Source: Chloroflexota bacterium (lineage in GTDB: Bacteria; Chloroflexota; UBA6077). From it: a DNA stretch of 13,254 nt. The stretch covers positions 1-13,254 of the forward strand of contig JAJYKO010000056.1 in NCBI GenBank assembly GCA_021788565.1, in the 5' to 3' direction. Each line of letters starts with the position of its first letter. Position 1 is the first letter of the stretch. Made by a program: the position numbers and the translations under genes. Positions 6,370 to 13,254 of this stretch are shown one piece after another. The notes beneath the pieces are model-generated. The model searched no databases. It was given only the letters and a program-made list of their open reading frames with translations, and was not told the DNA's origin.

Positions 6370-6472
6370 AAAAGCGGCAGTCGTTGGCTGCCCGGGGGTC
6401 ATCGAAACCGGCCGCAGTCTAGAGCAGGTATCGCCACAGCGTCAAGCTGAGCCGCCCCCAGCCAACTGCCGC
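6370..6472 (-). promoter_or_regulatory. Long stem with U-tract in the pycB leader (terminator or attenuator)
   Basis: GCGGCAGT (6374-6381) pairs with ACTGCCGC (6465-6472). After a small bulge TTGGCTG (6384-6390) pairs with CAGCCAA (6459-6465), and the GGGGG/CCCCC runs can extend the stem. The enclosed loop is about 60 nt and holds a small CAGC-UUGAC-GCUG hairpin. On the coding strand the stem ends in UUUUG, six bases before the pycB ribosome site. It could be the radA terminator, or a leader whose long stem controls pycB. I do not recognise a known riboswitch in the loop. Confidence 0.45.
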
Positions 6473-6524
6473 CCCGACTTGCCAACCCTCACCCATTTTC
6501 CTGTCACGAGCCACGCCGCCTCGT

Positions 6525-7877
6525 CTATTTCGTCAGGGCCATATCAATGGCCTCTTCCAGTCCGTGAGCAGTGAGCACCTCTATCCCAGGGTTCTTGGGT
6601 ATCCTGGAAGACCGCGGTACCAGGCACCGCTTGAACCCCAGCTTCTCCGCTTCTTTCAATCTCTGTTCCAGGTGACTGACTCCACGTACTTCACCGGAAA
6701 GTCCCACCTCTCCAACCACAGCCAACTCCGGATCCACGGGAAGGTCTCGTAGGCTGGAAGCGATCGCGAGGGCAACTCCAAGATCGGCAGCGGGCTCATC
6801 GATTCGCAGGCCGCCCACCACGTTTACGTAGACGTCCTGGTCGTACAGCTTGAGCCCGAGCCTCTTGCTCAAAACCGCCGTCAGTAACAGCACTCGCGGA
6901 ACATCAAGACCGTAGGCGGTACGCCTGGGAATATGCGAAGGGGCATAGGCGGTGAGGGCTTGAATCTCCGCCAGCAGGGCTCTGGTGCCCTCGAGTGTCA
7001 CCACCACCGTCGAGCCGCTGCGCATCAGCGTCCGGTCGGCGAGGAACGCTACGGATGGATTGGGCACCTCCAGCATCCCCTCCTCGTGCATTTCAAACAC
7101 GCCGATCTCGTTGGTGGAGCCGAACCGGTTCTTCACGCTTCGAAGAAGGCGATAGGAATGGAATCTCTCCCCCTCCAGATAGAGCACGGCGTCCACCATG
7201 TGCTCCAGTAGCTTGGGTCCAGCTATCGCGCCCTCCTTCGTGACGTGTCCTACCAGGAATACCGGCACTCCACCGGTCTTGGCAAGCTGAATCAGCCTGG
7301 CGGTGCATTCCCGTAGCTGGCTCACGCTCCCAGAACTGGAACCCACCTCTTCCAGGTAGACGCTCTGAATGGAGTCGATGATCACGAGCGACGGCGAGAT
7401 CTGCTCGATGTGCTCGATGATTCTGTCCAGGTTGCTCTCCGCGAAGAGGTAGAGCCGCTCGCTGCGCAGCCCAAGCCGCTCTGCGCGCATTTTCACCTGG
7501 TAGACCGACTCCTCTCCGGACACATACAGCACGCTCCCGCGCTCGTCGGCCAGCACAGCTGACAGCTGTAGCAGGAGGGTGGACTTGCCGATGCCGGGGT
7601 CGCCGCCGATCAGCACCACGGAGCCTGGAACGATGCCGCCGCCCAACACCCTATCCATCTCGCCGATGGGCACGCGAACTCGGTCCAGCGCCTGTGGAGG
7701 AACGTCGCGCAGCAGCACCGGTACGCTGCTGCTCTTGGGTACGCTCCTCGCCGTCGAGGTTGCCTCGGTGAACTCCACGAGGGTGTTCCACTCGCCGCAC
7801 TCCGGGCAGCGGCCCATCCACTTGAGGCTCTCAGCCCCACAGCGGTCGCAGACAAACTTCGTCCGATTCTTGGCCAT
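6525..7877 (-). CDS. radA: DNA repair protein RadA (Sms)
   Basis: RecA-like ATPase that drives branch migration and D-loop processing during homologous recombination. The 450-residue length is standard. A four-cysteine zinc finger has Cys10, Cys13, Cys24 and Cys27. Walker A is GGDPGIGKST at 91-100, Walker B is in SLVIIDSIQSV near 163-173, and the RadA-specific KNRFG motif is at 249-253. The C-terminal Lon-like domain (about 300-445) includes LAVVGEVGLSGEVRGV. The start is ATG 7877 with GAGG five bases upstream. It follows clpC at 163 bases across a repeat/hairpin element, an order shared with B. subtilis. The usual downstream partner in Firmicutes, disA, is not present; pycB follows instead. 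Confidence 0.97.
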   Translation of the reverse strand: MAKNRTKFVCDRCGAESLKWMGRCPECGEWNTLVEFTEATSTARSVPKSSSVPVLLRDVPPQALDRVRVPIGEMDRVLGGGIVPGSVVLIGGDPGIGKSTLLLQLSAVLADERGSVLYVSGEESVYQVKMRAERLGLRSERLYLFAESNLDRIIEHIEQISPSLVIIDSIQSVYLEEVGSSSGSVSQLRECTARLIQLAKTGGVPVFLVGHVTKEGAIAGPKLLEHMVDAVLYLEGERFHSYRLLRSVKNRFGSTNEIGVFEMHEEGMLEVPNPSVAFLADRTLMRSGSTVVVTLEGTRALLAEIQALTAYAPSHIPRRTAYGLDVPRVLLLTAVLSKRLGLKLYDQDVYVNVVGGLRIDEPAADLGVALAIASSLRDLPVDPELAVVGEVGLSGEVRGVSHLEQRLKEAEKLGFKRCLVPRSSRIPKNPGIEVLTAHGLEEAIDMALTK

Positions 7878-7885
7878 GAGTACCT

Positions 7886-7934
7886 CAGTAAGCTGTTAGC
7901 TGTTAGCCAATAGCTTTTAGCCGTCGGCCAGCAG
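7886..7934. repeat. Heptamer-phased repeat array upstream of radA (seven units)
   Basis: The plus strand divides into 7-mers CAGTAAG, CTGTTAG twice, CCAATAG, CTTTTAG, CCGTCGG and CCAGCAG, mostly fitting CNNNNAG. On the coding strand the cleanest units read CTAACAG and CTAAAAG. It ends just before the radA ribosome site. It is unrelated in sequence to the ispD array but has the same 7-bp phasing. Confidence 0.75.
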
Positions 7935-7960
7935 TGGCGGTGGAAGCGGCCATAAACACC

Positions 7961-8001
7961 AGGATAGCGAGAGGCTCTCAACTCCGGCCCCTCGCTATCC
8001 T
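7961..8001 (-). terminator. Perfect 11-bp hairpin between clpC and radA
   Basis: AGGATAGCGAG (7961-7971) is exactly complementary to CTCGCTATCCT (7991-8001). After a mismatch, 7973-7976 can pair with 7986-7989. The coding-strand sequence after the stem, GGTGTTTATGG, is only mildly U-rich. It may therefore be an inefficient terminator, an mRNA 3'-end protector for clpC, or the core of the larger repeat element. Confidence 0.4.
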
Positions 8002-8015
8002 ATCTTAAGCACTGC

Positions 8016-8043
8016 CTAATCGCTAATAGCTAAACGCTCGTTA
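8016..8043. repeat. Second heptamer array, inverted relative to 7886-7934 (four units)
   Basis: The plus strand reads CTAATCG, CTAATAG, CTAAACG and CTCGTTA, the last reaching into the clpC stop codon. Positions 8016-8038 are complementary to 7898-7920 at 17 of 23 bases, placing the two arrays as inverted arms around the 7961-8001 hairpin. Confidence 0.7.
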
Positions 8044-10509
8044 CGCCTGGCTCTCCACCAGGGCCTTCCTGGGCTCGTACACCAGCTCGCCGTCCCTGTA
8101 ATCCACCACGATGGTCTGGCCCCGCTGGAACCGGCTGTTGAGCAATCCCTCCGCCAGCTGGTCCTCCACGAGGTTCTGGATCGTCCTCCGGAGGGGCCTC
8201 GCCCCGAACTTCGGGTCGAACCCCTTCTCGACGAGGTAGTCTTTGGCAGCGTCGGTAACGTCGAGCTCGAGCTCCTGCTCGGTGAGAGCTGTTCGCACTC
8301 GCGTCAGCATCAGATCCACGATCTTTCGGATTTCCATGAGGGTCAGGGACTGGAACACCACTGTGGCGTCGATCCGGTTCAGGAACTCCGGCCGGAAGAG
8401 GTTCTTCATCTCTCCCAGAACCTTATCCTTCATCCTCTCGTAAGCCTGCTGGGCGCTCTTCACCTCGTCCTGGCTCACCGCGAACCCGAGAACCGCATCC
8501 CTTCGCAGAAGGTCGGCGCCCACGTTCGACGTCATTATGATGACGGTATTGCGGAAGTCTACCTTTCGGCCCTTCGCGTCGGTCAGGTGCCCATCGTCCA
8601 TGATCTGAAGCAGGATGTTGAAGACCTCGGGATGCGCCTTCTCGATCTCGTCCAGCAGGATCACCGAATACGACTTACGCCGCACGGCCTCTGTAAGCTG
8701 ACCGCCCTCCTCATAGCCGATATAGCCGGGAGGCGCTCCGACCAGCCGAGCCACAGAATGCCTCTCCATGAACTCAGACATGTCGATGCGGACCATGGCA
8801 TCTTCGCTGCCGAACATGAACTCCGCGAGCGCCCGGACCAGTTCCGTCTTCCCGACACCCGTGGGGCCCAGGAAGATGAAGCAGCCAATCGGCCTCTTTG
8901 GATCCTTCAAGCCAGCTCTTGCGCGCCTTACCGCCTTGGAAACCGTGACGATGGCCTCTTCCTGGCCGATGATCCGCTTGTGGAGATCCTCTTCCATCTT
9001 GAGCAGTCGCGCCGACTCCTCCTCGGCAATCCGCATGACCGGAATGCCGGTCCACATGGAGACTACCTCGGCTATGTCCTCTGTGCCGACCACAGGCTTC
9101 TCGGCAGCCTGCTGTTCGTGGAAGTTGGATTCGATGTCATCGATCTTCATGCGCAGCTTGGCCTCGCGGTCCCGGAGATCAGCGGCCAACTCGTACTGCT
9201 GCGCATTGATAGCAGCTTCCTTCTCGTTCTGGATGGACTCCAGATCCTTGATCGCGTCCTTCAGTGTGGGCGGCGAAACGGCCCGCTGAAGGCGCACGCG
9301 CGACGAGGACTCGTCCACCAGGTCGATGGCCTTATCGGGCAAGAACCTGTCGGGGATGAAGCGGGCCGCCAGCTCAGCCGCGGCCTTCAGTGCCTCGTCT
9401 GAGATAATCAGTTTGTGGTGCTGCTCGTATCGCTCCTTGATGCCCCGAAGTATTTCGATCGTGTCCTCGACCGTCGGCTCTTCGACGATCACCGGTTGGA
9501 ACCTGCGTTCCAGAGCCGCGTCCCGCTCGATGTACTTGCGATACTCGTCCAACGTGGTGGCGCCGATGGTCTGGAGTTCACCTCGGGAGAGCGACGGCTT
9601 CAAGATGTTCGCGGCGTCCACGGCGCCCTCGGCGGCACCGGCCCCTACCAGGGTGTGCAGCTCATCTATGAACAGGACGCAGTTGCCGCTGTTCTTGACC
9701 TCTTCGATTATCTTCTTCAGCCGCTCCTCGAACTCGCCCCGGTACTTCGTGCCGGCGACTAGCGAGCCGATATCCAGCGTGAGGAGCCTCTTGCCAAGCA
9801 GCGTCTCAGGGACATCGCCATTGGCGATCCGCTGAGCGAGCCCCTCGACGATGGCGGTCTTGCCGACGCCGGGCTCTCCGATGAGCGCGGGGTTATTCTT
9901 TGTTCTTCTCGAGAGGATCTGGATTACCCTCTCTATCTCCTTGATGCGGCCGATCACCGGATCAAGCTTGCCCGCCCTCGCGGCCGCCGTCAGGTCCATC
10001 CCCATCTGATCGATGACAGGGGTGCGGCTCGGCTGCTTAGACTCCTGCTGAGAGTAGGGCTGGCTCTGGTTCAGCACATGGATGATCTGATTGCGCACCT
10101 TCTCGAGGCTGACGCCCAGGCTCTCGAGTACGCCGGCGGCGATGCCCTCGCCCTCCCGCACCAGGCCTAACAGAAGATGCTCGGTGCCGATATAGTGGTG
10201 GTTGAGGCGCCGTGCCTCGTCCACCGCGAGCTCAATCACCTTTTTGGCCCTTGGAGTAAGCCCTATGTCGCCCGTTACGGTCCGGTCGCCGCGCCCAATA
10301 ATGAACTCGACGGCGCTCCTAACCTTGGGCAGCTCCACGCCCAGGTTCGCCAGAACCTTGGCCGCGACCCCGTCCCCCTCTCGCACAAGCCCCAGAAGGA
10401 GATGCTCCGTGCCGATGTAGTTATGGTTGAAACGCTGGGCCTCCTCCTGAGCTAGAGTGAGAACTTTTCGTGCCCGTTCTGTGAACTTGTCAAACCGATC
10501 ACTGCTCAT
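8041..10509 (-). CDS. clpC: ATP-dependent Clp protease ATP-binding subunit ClpC
   Basis: Hsp100 unfoldase that delivers proteins to the ClpP peptidase. The 822-residue protein has two Clp N repeats (about 5-67 and 84-142, each containing the [15 protein letters not shown] motif). AAA1 has Walker A GEPGVGKT at 211-218 and Walker B VLFIDE near 278-283. The middle region carries a UVR motif at about 421-456. AAA2 has Walker A GPTGVGKT at 548-555 and Walker B VILLDE near 616-621. The UVR motif separates ClpC from ClpB and ClpA. The start is ATG 10509 with GGAG seven bases upstream. No CtsR heptad, CIRCE element, ctsR or mcsAB is seen upstream; it follows the S1 gene by 87 bases and may share its transcript. 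Direct GGTAGGC repeats occur in that gap, of unknown meaning. Confidence 0.97.
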   Translation of the reverse strand: MSSDRFDKFTERARKVLTLAQEEAQRFNHNYIGTEHLLLGLVREGDGVAAKVLANLGVELPKVRSAVEFIIGRGDRTVTGDIGLTPRAKKVIELAVDEARRLNHHYIGTEHLLLGLVREGEGIAAGVLESLGVSLEKVRNQIIHVLNQSQPYSQQESKQPSRTPVIDQMGMDLTAAARAGKLDPVIGRIKEIERVIQILSRRTKNNPALIGEPGVGKTAIVEGLAQRIANGDVPETLLGKRLLTLDIGSLVAGTKYRGEFEERLKKIIEEVKNSGNCVLFIDELHTLVGAGAAEGAVDAANILKPSLSRGELQTIGATTLDEYRKYIERDAALERRFQPVIVEEPTVEDTIEILRGIKERYEQHHKLIISDEALKAAAELAARFIPDRFLPDKAIDLVDESSSRVRLQRAVSPPTLKDAIKDLESIQNEKEAAINAQQYELAADLRDREAKLRMKIDDIESNFHEQQAAEKPVVGTEDIAEVVSMWTGIPVMRIAEEESARLLKMEEDLHKRIIGQEEAIVTVSKAVRRARAGLKDPKRPIGCFIFLGPTGVGKTELVRALAEFMFGSEDAMVRIDMSEFMERHSVARLVGAPPGYIGYEEGGQLTEAVRRKSYSVILLDEIEKAHPEVFNILLQIMDDGHLTDAKGRKVDFRNTVIIMTSNVGADLLRRDAVLGFAVSQDEVKSAQQAYERMKDKVLGEMKNLFRPEFLNRIDATVVFQSLTLMEIRKIVDLMLTRVRTALTEQELELDVTDAAKDYLVEKGFDPKFGARPLRRTIQNLVEDQLAEGLLNSRFQRGQTIVVDYRDGELVYEPRKALVESQA

Positions 10510-10596
10510 GCCAGTACTCCAAGGGATAAGTGCCTACCAAATGACTGCTACCTGAAAGGCCTACCAGAACGACGTCCACCGTCAGACAGCACGCGC

Positions 10597-11982
10597 TCAG
10601 GACCGCTCCGCGGACGCCGCCCTCACGCCCCCCTCTTCGGGTTCCGTTGCTTCCTGACCAGGGGACTCACCGCCGTCAGCAGCTCTACTCTCTGCATCTT
10701 CGCTGAGGTTATCATGGGTGGAGGGCACGTTACGTGCCACTCCGGCATCTTCCTGTGGCTGCGGCTCAGGAGACGGACCACCTTCCACCGTCACGCTGCC
10801 GGTGTCTCCCGATGCCCTGCGCCACTCCTGCTCACCCTCCTCCGTGGCCTGCCTGAGGCTCAGGCCAAGGCGATGCCTCGCCGGATCGATACGGATGATC
10901 CGCACATCGACTTCGTCGCCTTCCTTCACTACACCTTTGGGATGAGCGATACGCTCGTCACTCAGCTCAGATATGTGGATCAGCCCCTCCACGCCTTGCT
11001 CAATTTGAGCGAACGCCCCGAAGGACGCCAGCTTCGTGATCTTCGCCGGCACCACCTGACCAACCTTGTACCGATCGGCCACACCGGTCCAGGGCTCCGG
11101 CTGCAGGCGTTTGAGGCTGAGGGCGATCTTCTTGCTTTCCCGATCGACCCCCACGACCATGGCCTCGACCTCTTGCCCAACCTTCAGCACCTGCGAGGGG
11201 TGGCTCACCTGCCCCCACGATAGCTCGGACAGGTGCACGAGGCCGTCGGCGCCGCCAAGGTCTACGAAAGCGCCGAAGTCGCACAGGCTGCTGACCCGCC
11301 CGTGACGAACCTCGCCCTCCTTGAGCTCATTCAGGAGCCGCTCTTTCTGCACTGCGCGCCTCTCCTGAAGCGCTACACGCTCGGAAAGGATCAGCCGGTT
11401 TCTCCTGCGGTTTATCTCTATGACCTTGAGAAACATCCTGCGGCCCTTCATGCCCTTCAGCCGCTCGTCCACCGGCTCCTCGCTGTTGGTTGCCGGCCGA
11501 AGATCCACTATCTGAGATAGCGGCACGAACCCGCGCACCCCATCGACGTTCGCGATCAGCCCGCCCTTGTTGAACTCGATGATCTCAGCTTCGATGATCT
11601 GGGCATCCTCGAACCGCTTCTGGGCCACACGCCAGCCCTTCTCAGCCTGGGCCCGATTCAGGGACAGCACCACGTGCCCGTCCTGGTTCTCGGGCTGCAG
11701 GACATAGGCCACTATTGGGTCGCCCACATGGAGAGTCTCGGTTGGGTTACCATGGGCGTCTCGCATCTCGTTGAACGGGATGACACCCTCTGACTTGGAC
11801 CCGATGTCTACCAACACCTCATCCTTGTCAACTCGTACCACCACGCCATCGATGATATCGCCTCTCTTGAGGGTTCGGTATTCGTGGCCGTGGGCCTCCA
11901 GCAGGTCTTCCATGCCTTCGGCCACGTGCATCGCCTCTGGACCGCTGTTGCCCGTCTCCACCGACCGTACTTCCTCTTCCAT
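10597..11982 (-). CDS. rpsA: S1 RNA-binding domain protein (ribosomal protein S1 homologue)
   Basis: RNA-binding protein expected to help mRNA engagement by the 30S subunit. The 461 residues hold four S1/OB domains at about 39-109, 127-201, 222-291 and 307-377. The last two have the classic GAFVDLGGADGLVHLSELS and GAFAQIEQGVEGLIHISELS core. Residues 378-461 form a low-complexity Glu/Ser/Gly/Pro-rich acidic tail. E. coli S1 has six domains; four-domain versions are usual in many Gram-positive-type lineages, so this could also be called YpfD-like. ATG 11982 directly abuts GGGGGGAGG with no spacer, which is unusual. GTG at codon 8 (11961), with GAGGAA upstream, is an alternative start. A strong promoter at 12014-12042 precedes it. 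Family assignment is firm; the symbol is less so. Confidence 0.9.
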   Translation of the reverse strand: MEEEVRSVETGNSGPEAMHVAEGMEDLLEAHGHEYRTLKRGDIIDGVVVRVDKDEVLVDIGSKSEGVIPFNEMRDAHGNPTETLHVGDPIVAYVLQPENQDGHVVLSLNRAQAEKGWRVAQKRFEDAQIIEAEIIEFNKGGLIANVDGVRGFVPLSQIVDLRPATNSEEPVDERLKGMKGRRMFLKVIEINRRRNRLILSERVALQERRAVQKERLLNELKEGEVRHGRVSSLCDFGAFVDLGGADGLVHLSELSWGQVSHPSQVLKVGQEVEAMVVGVDRESKKIALSLKRLQPEPWTGVADRYKVGQVVPAKITKLASFGAFAQIEQGVEGLIHISELSDERIAHPKGVVKEGDEVDVRIIRIDPARHRLGLSLRQATEEGEQEWRRASGDTGSVTVEGGPSPEPQPQEDAGVARNVPSTHDNLSEDAESRAADGGESPGQEATEPEEGGVRAASAERS

Positions 11983-12013
11983 CCTCCCCCCCGATGCGGG
12001 AAATCGTGGTCAA

Positions 12014-12042
12014 ATTATACGTCAAGGCCTATCAAAAATCAA
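12014..12042 (-). promoter_or_regulatory. Sigma70-type promoter of the S1 gene
   Basis: The coding strand has TTGATT (-35; 12037-12042), exactly 17 bp, then a perfect TATAAT (-10; 12014-12019). The predicted start near 12007 gives a leader of about 25 nt before ATG 11982. The spacer is partly A/T-rich in an otherwise G+C-rich window. Confidence 0.7.
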
Positions 12043-12150
12043 AATAGGAGGCAATCTTGGTTGAAGATATACCTCCCCCCTTCCCTAGAGCCACCGGACT
12101 CGCGGCCGGTCTCAGGACAGTAGGCCTGCCGTATCCAGAAAATGGTCGAT

Positions 12151-12750
12151 TTAGACCGGTCTTCGGCCCTCCAGGGCTCTAGCGAGCGTCAACTCGTCGG
12201 CATACTCCAGATCTCCACCGGCCGGCAACCCTCTCGCCAGCCTGGTCGCTTTGACCCCCAGCGGCGCCAGAACCCTCGCGAGGTAGGCCGCGGTCACGTC
12301 ACCCTCTGTGTTCGGATTGGTGGCGATGATGACCTCAGACACGTCGGAGCCTTTTACGCGGTCCACCAGTTCCGCGATCCTCAACTTGTCCGGACCAATC
12401 CCATCTATTGGCGATATAGCACCGTGCAGGACGTGATAAGTGCCTTTGTACTCTCCGGTACGCTCCAACGCCAGCACGTCCAGCGGTTCCTCGACCACGC
12501 AGATCACGCTGCGATCCCTAGCATCGCTGGCGCAGACGCCGCAAACGTCGTCCTCTGAGATATTGAAACAAACCCTGCAGAAACCCACCTTCTCCTTCAT
12601 CCACAGGATGGCCTCCGCCAGGCTCGTCGCCTCCTCGCGGGACCCCCGCAGCAGGTAGAAGGTCAGCCGCTGCGCCGTCTTGGGCCCGATGCCAGGCAAC
12701 TTGGAGAATTCCTCGATCAGCCTGGCTACCGGCTCGGCAACTGCTTGCAT
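12151..12750 (-). CDS. recR: Recombination mediator protein RecR
   Basis: Acts with RecO (and RecF) to load RecA on SSB-coated single-stranded DNA. The 199-residue length is standard. A helix-hairpin-helix (LPGIGPKTAQRL) lies at 18-29. The zinc finger has Cys58, Cys61, Cys70 and Cys73. A Toprim domain covers about 80-175 with VVEEPLDVLALERT and ATNPNTEGDVTAAYL. The C-terminal RLARGLPAGGDLEYAD signature is typical. ATG 12750 has AGAGG six bases upstream, overlapping the stop of the YbaB gene nine bases earlier. The dnaX-ybaB-recR order is one of the most conserved bacterial gene clusters and supports all three calls. The 168 bases downstream to the S1 start hold the S1 promoter; I see no convincing terminator for this cluster. 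Confidence 0.98.
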   Translation of the reverse strand: MQAVAEPVARLIEEFSKLPGIGPKTAQRLTFYLLRGSREEATSLAEAILWMKEKVGFCRVCFNISEDDVCGVCASDARDRSVICVVEEPLDVLALERTGEYKGTYHVLHGAISPIDGIGPDKLRIAELVDRVKGSDVSEVIIATNPNTEGDVTAAYLARVLAPLGVKATRLARGLPAGGDLEYADELTLARALEGRRPV

Positions 12751-12759
12751 TAATAGCCT

Positions 12760-13059
12760 CTACATCAAACCAGGTATCTTCATTCCACCGGTCAGCGCCC
12801 CAAGGCGCTTGGTAGCCAGTTCATGGGACTTGCTGACCGCCTCGTTAATGGCCGCCGCCATCAGGTCCTGCAGCATCTCGACATCCTCGGGATCCACCAC
12901 TTCAGGATCGATGGTCACCGACTGCACCTTCTGATGGCCGGTCATCAGGATCTTGATCGCACCGCCCCCGGCGGTGCCTTCGATCGTCTCGTTTCCCAGA
13001 TCTTCCTGGGCCTTCATCAACCGCTCTTGCATCTGCTGGAAAAGTCGCATGTTCTGCAT
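12760..13059 (-). CDS. YbaB/EbfC family nucleoid-associated protein
   Basis: Small dimeric DNA-binding protein, usually encoded between dnaX and recR. The 99-residue length is normal. The N-terminal helix (MRLFQQMQERLMKAQEDLG) leads into a central beta region (IKILMTGHQKVQSVTIDPEVV) and a C-terminal helix (LQDLMAAAINEAVSKS). The tail is rich in Gly and Met (LTGGMKIPGLM), a family hallmark. ATG 13059 overlaps the upstream stop codon by one base (TGATG), and an AAGGCGG-like site lies upstream. Its exact role is not settled in the family; proposals centre on nucleoid organisation or recombination. Confidence 0.95.
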   Translation of the reverse strand: MQNMRLFQQMQERLMKAQEDLGNETIEGTAGGGAIKILMTGHQKVQSVTIDPEVVDPEDVEMLQDLMAAAINEAVSKSHELATKRLGALTGGMKIPGLM

Positions 13060-13254
13060 CAGTCACCGCCTTTTCTCGTGTCGGTAGCCGGGTCCACGCG
13101 AGCAATCTTGAAGCCCAACTCCCGAACCGCGGCTTCGACGACTGCATCTCGTTCGGGAGGAACAGCCTCCCTGGCTATCTTGACTCCATATTGGAACCGC
13201 ACCGCAACTTTCGTCCCAAAGATAGCGCCGAGGGCCGATCCAACCTTGTCAGCG
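13059..13254 (-). CDS. dnaX: DNA polymerase III subunit gamma/tau, C-terminal end (partial)
   Basis: Clamp-loader subunit. Only the last 64 residues lie in the window, from ADKVGSALGAIFGTKVAVRF to RVDPATDTRKGGD; the gene runs off the right edge. The visible part resembles the variable C-terminal fold of gamma/tau: a helix, then a KVAVRF strand, then the acidic DAVVEAAVRELG helix near the end. It contains no diagnostic ATPase motif. The call rests largely on position: its TGA overlaps the YbaB start by one base, and recR follows. The reading frame is open from the window edge to the stop. Confidence 0.75.
   Translation of the reverse strand, partial: ADKVGSALGAIFGTKVAVRFQYGVKIAREAVPPERDAVVEAAVRELGFKIARVDPATDTRKGGD

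Noticed and set aside
6351..6371. TTG start for pycB seven codons earlier
   Set aside because: The strong GGAGGA site lies inside this stretch and is spaced for ATG 6350.
12061..12150. ACCGG/CCGGT inverted repeat as recR terminator
   Set aside because: It is only about five pairs and is not followed by a U-tract.
12057..12182. 41-codon plus-strand TTG frame preceded by AGGAGG opposite the S1 promoter
   Set aside because: The ribosome-like site is good, but the peptide is short, Pro/Gly-rich and unlike anything I know, there is no plus-strand promoter, and it overlaps recR. Chance is the simpler reading, though conservation would be worth a glance.

Overview
The window is a G+C-rich bacterial chromosome segment with every recognisable gene on the minus strand, so transcription runs from high to low coordinates. 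All twelve genes (eleven complete, one cut by the right edge) are housekeeping or central-metabolism genes. There is no phage, insertion sequence, CRISPR array, tRNA or rRNA. The set includes ClpC with a UVR linker, a four-domain S1 protein, a YacL-type PIN/TRAM membrane protein, MEP-pathway ispD/ispF and a separate PycB-type carboxyltransferase. This suggests a Terrabacteria lineage, and Chloroflexota is my best guess; that is inference from gene content and order, not a phylogenetic result.

Layout in transcription order: (1) 13254-12151, a tight recombination/replication cluster: the dnaX 3' end, the YbaB/EbfC nucleoid-associated gene and recR, with overlapping or nearly touching ends. (2) 12150-10597, a clear sigma70-type promoter and an S1-domain gene with an acidic tail. 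(3) 10509-6525, clpC and radA, separated by a 160-bp structured repeat element. (4) 6524-4081, a hairpin-bearing leader, then a biotin-dependent carboxyltransferase (pycB/oadA type), whose stop codon overlaps the start of a small beta-rich protein made of two copies of one module. (5) 4080-3793, a compact regulatory island: consensus promoter with an 18-bp palindrome in its spacer, about 130 nt of potentially structured leader, and a strong intrinsic terminator. (6) 3792-20, the PIN/TRAM gene, ispD, ispF and cysS as one tight operon.

The order clpC-radA-(PIN/TRAM)-ispD-ispF-cysS matches the conserved Bacillus subtilis clpC-radA-disA-yacL-ispD-ispF-gltX-cysE-cysS neighbourhood, as I recall it. 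Here the pycB pair occupies the disA position, gltX and cysE are absent, and ctsR/mcsA/mcsB are not upstream of clpC.

The least ordinary material is between genes. Two families of 7-bp-phased degenerate tandem repeats occur, each with two oppositely oriented halves that can fold on each other. One lies between clpC and radA. The other, joined to a second array of 8-bp period, fills the space between the PIN/TRAM stop codon and the conserved IspD core, so the IspD N-terminus appears to be written in repeat sequence. The promoter-palindrome-leader-terminator unit upstream of the PIN/TRAM gene looks like a small RNA gene or an attenuation leader that I do not recognise.
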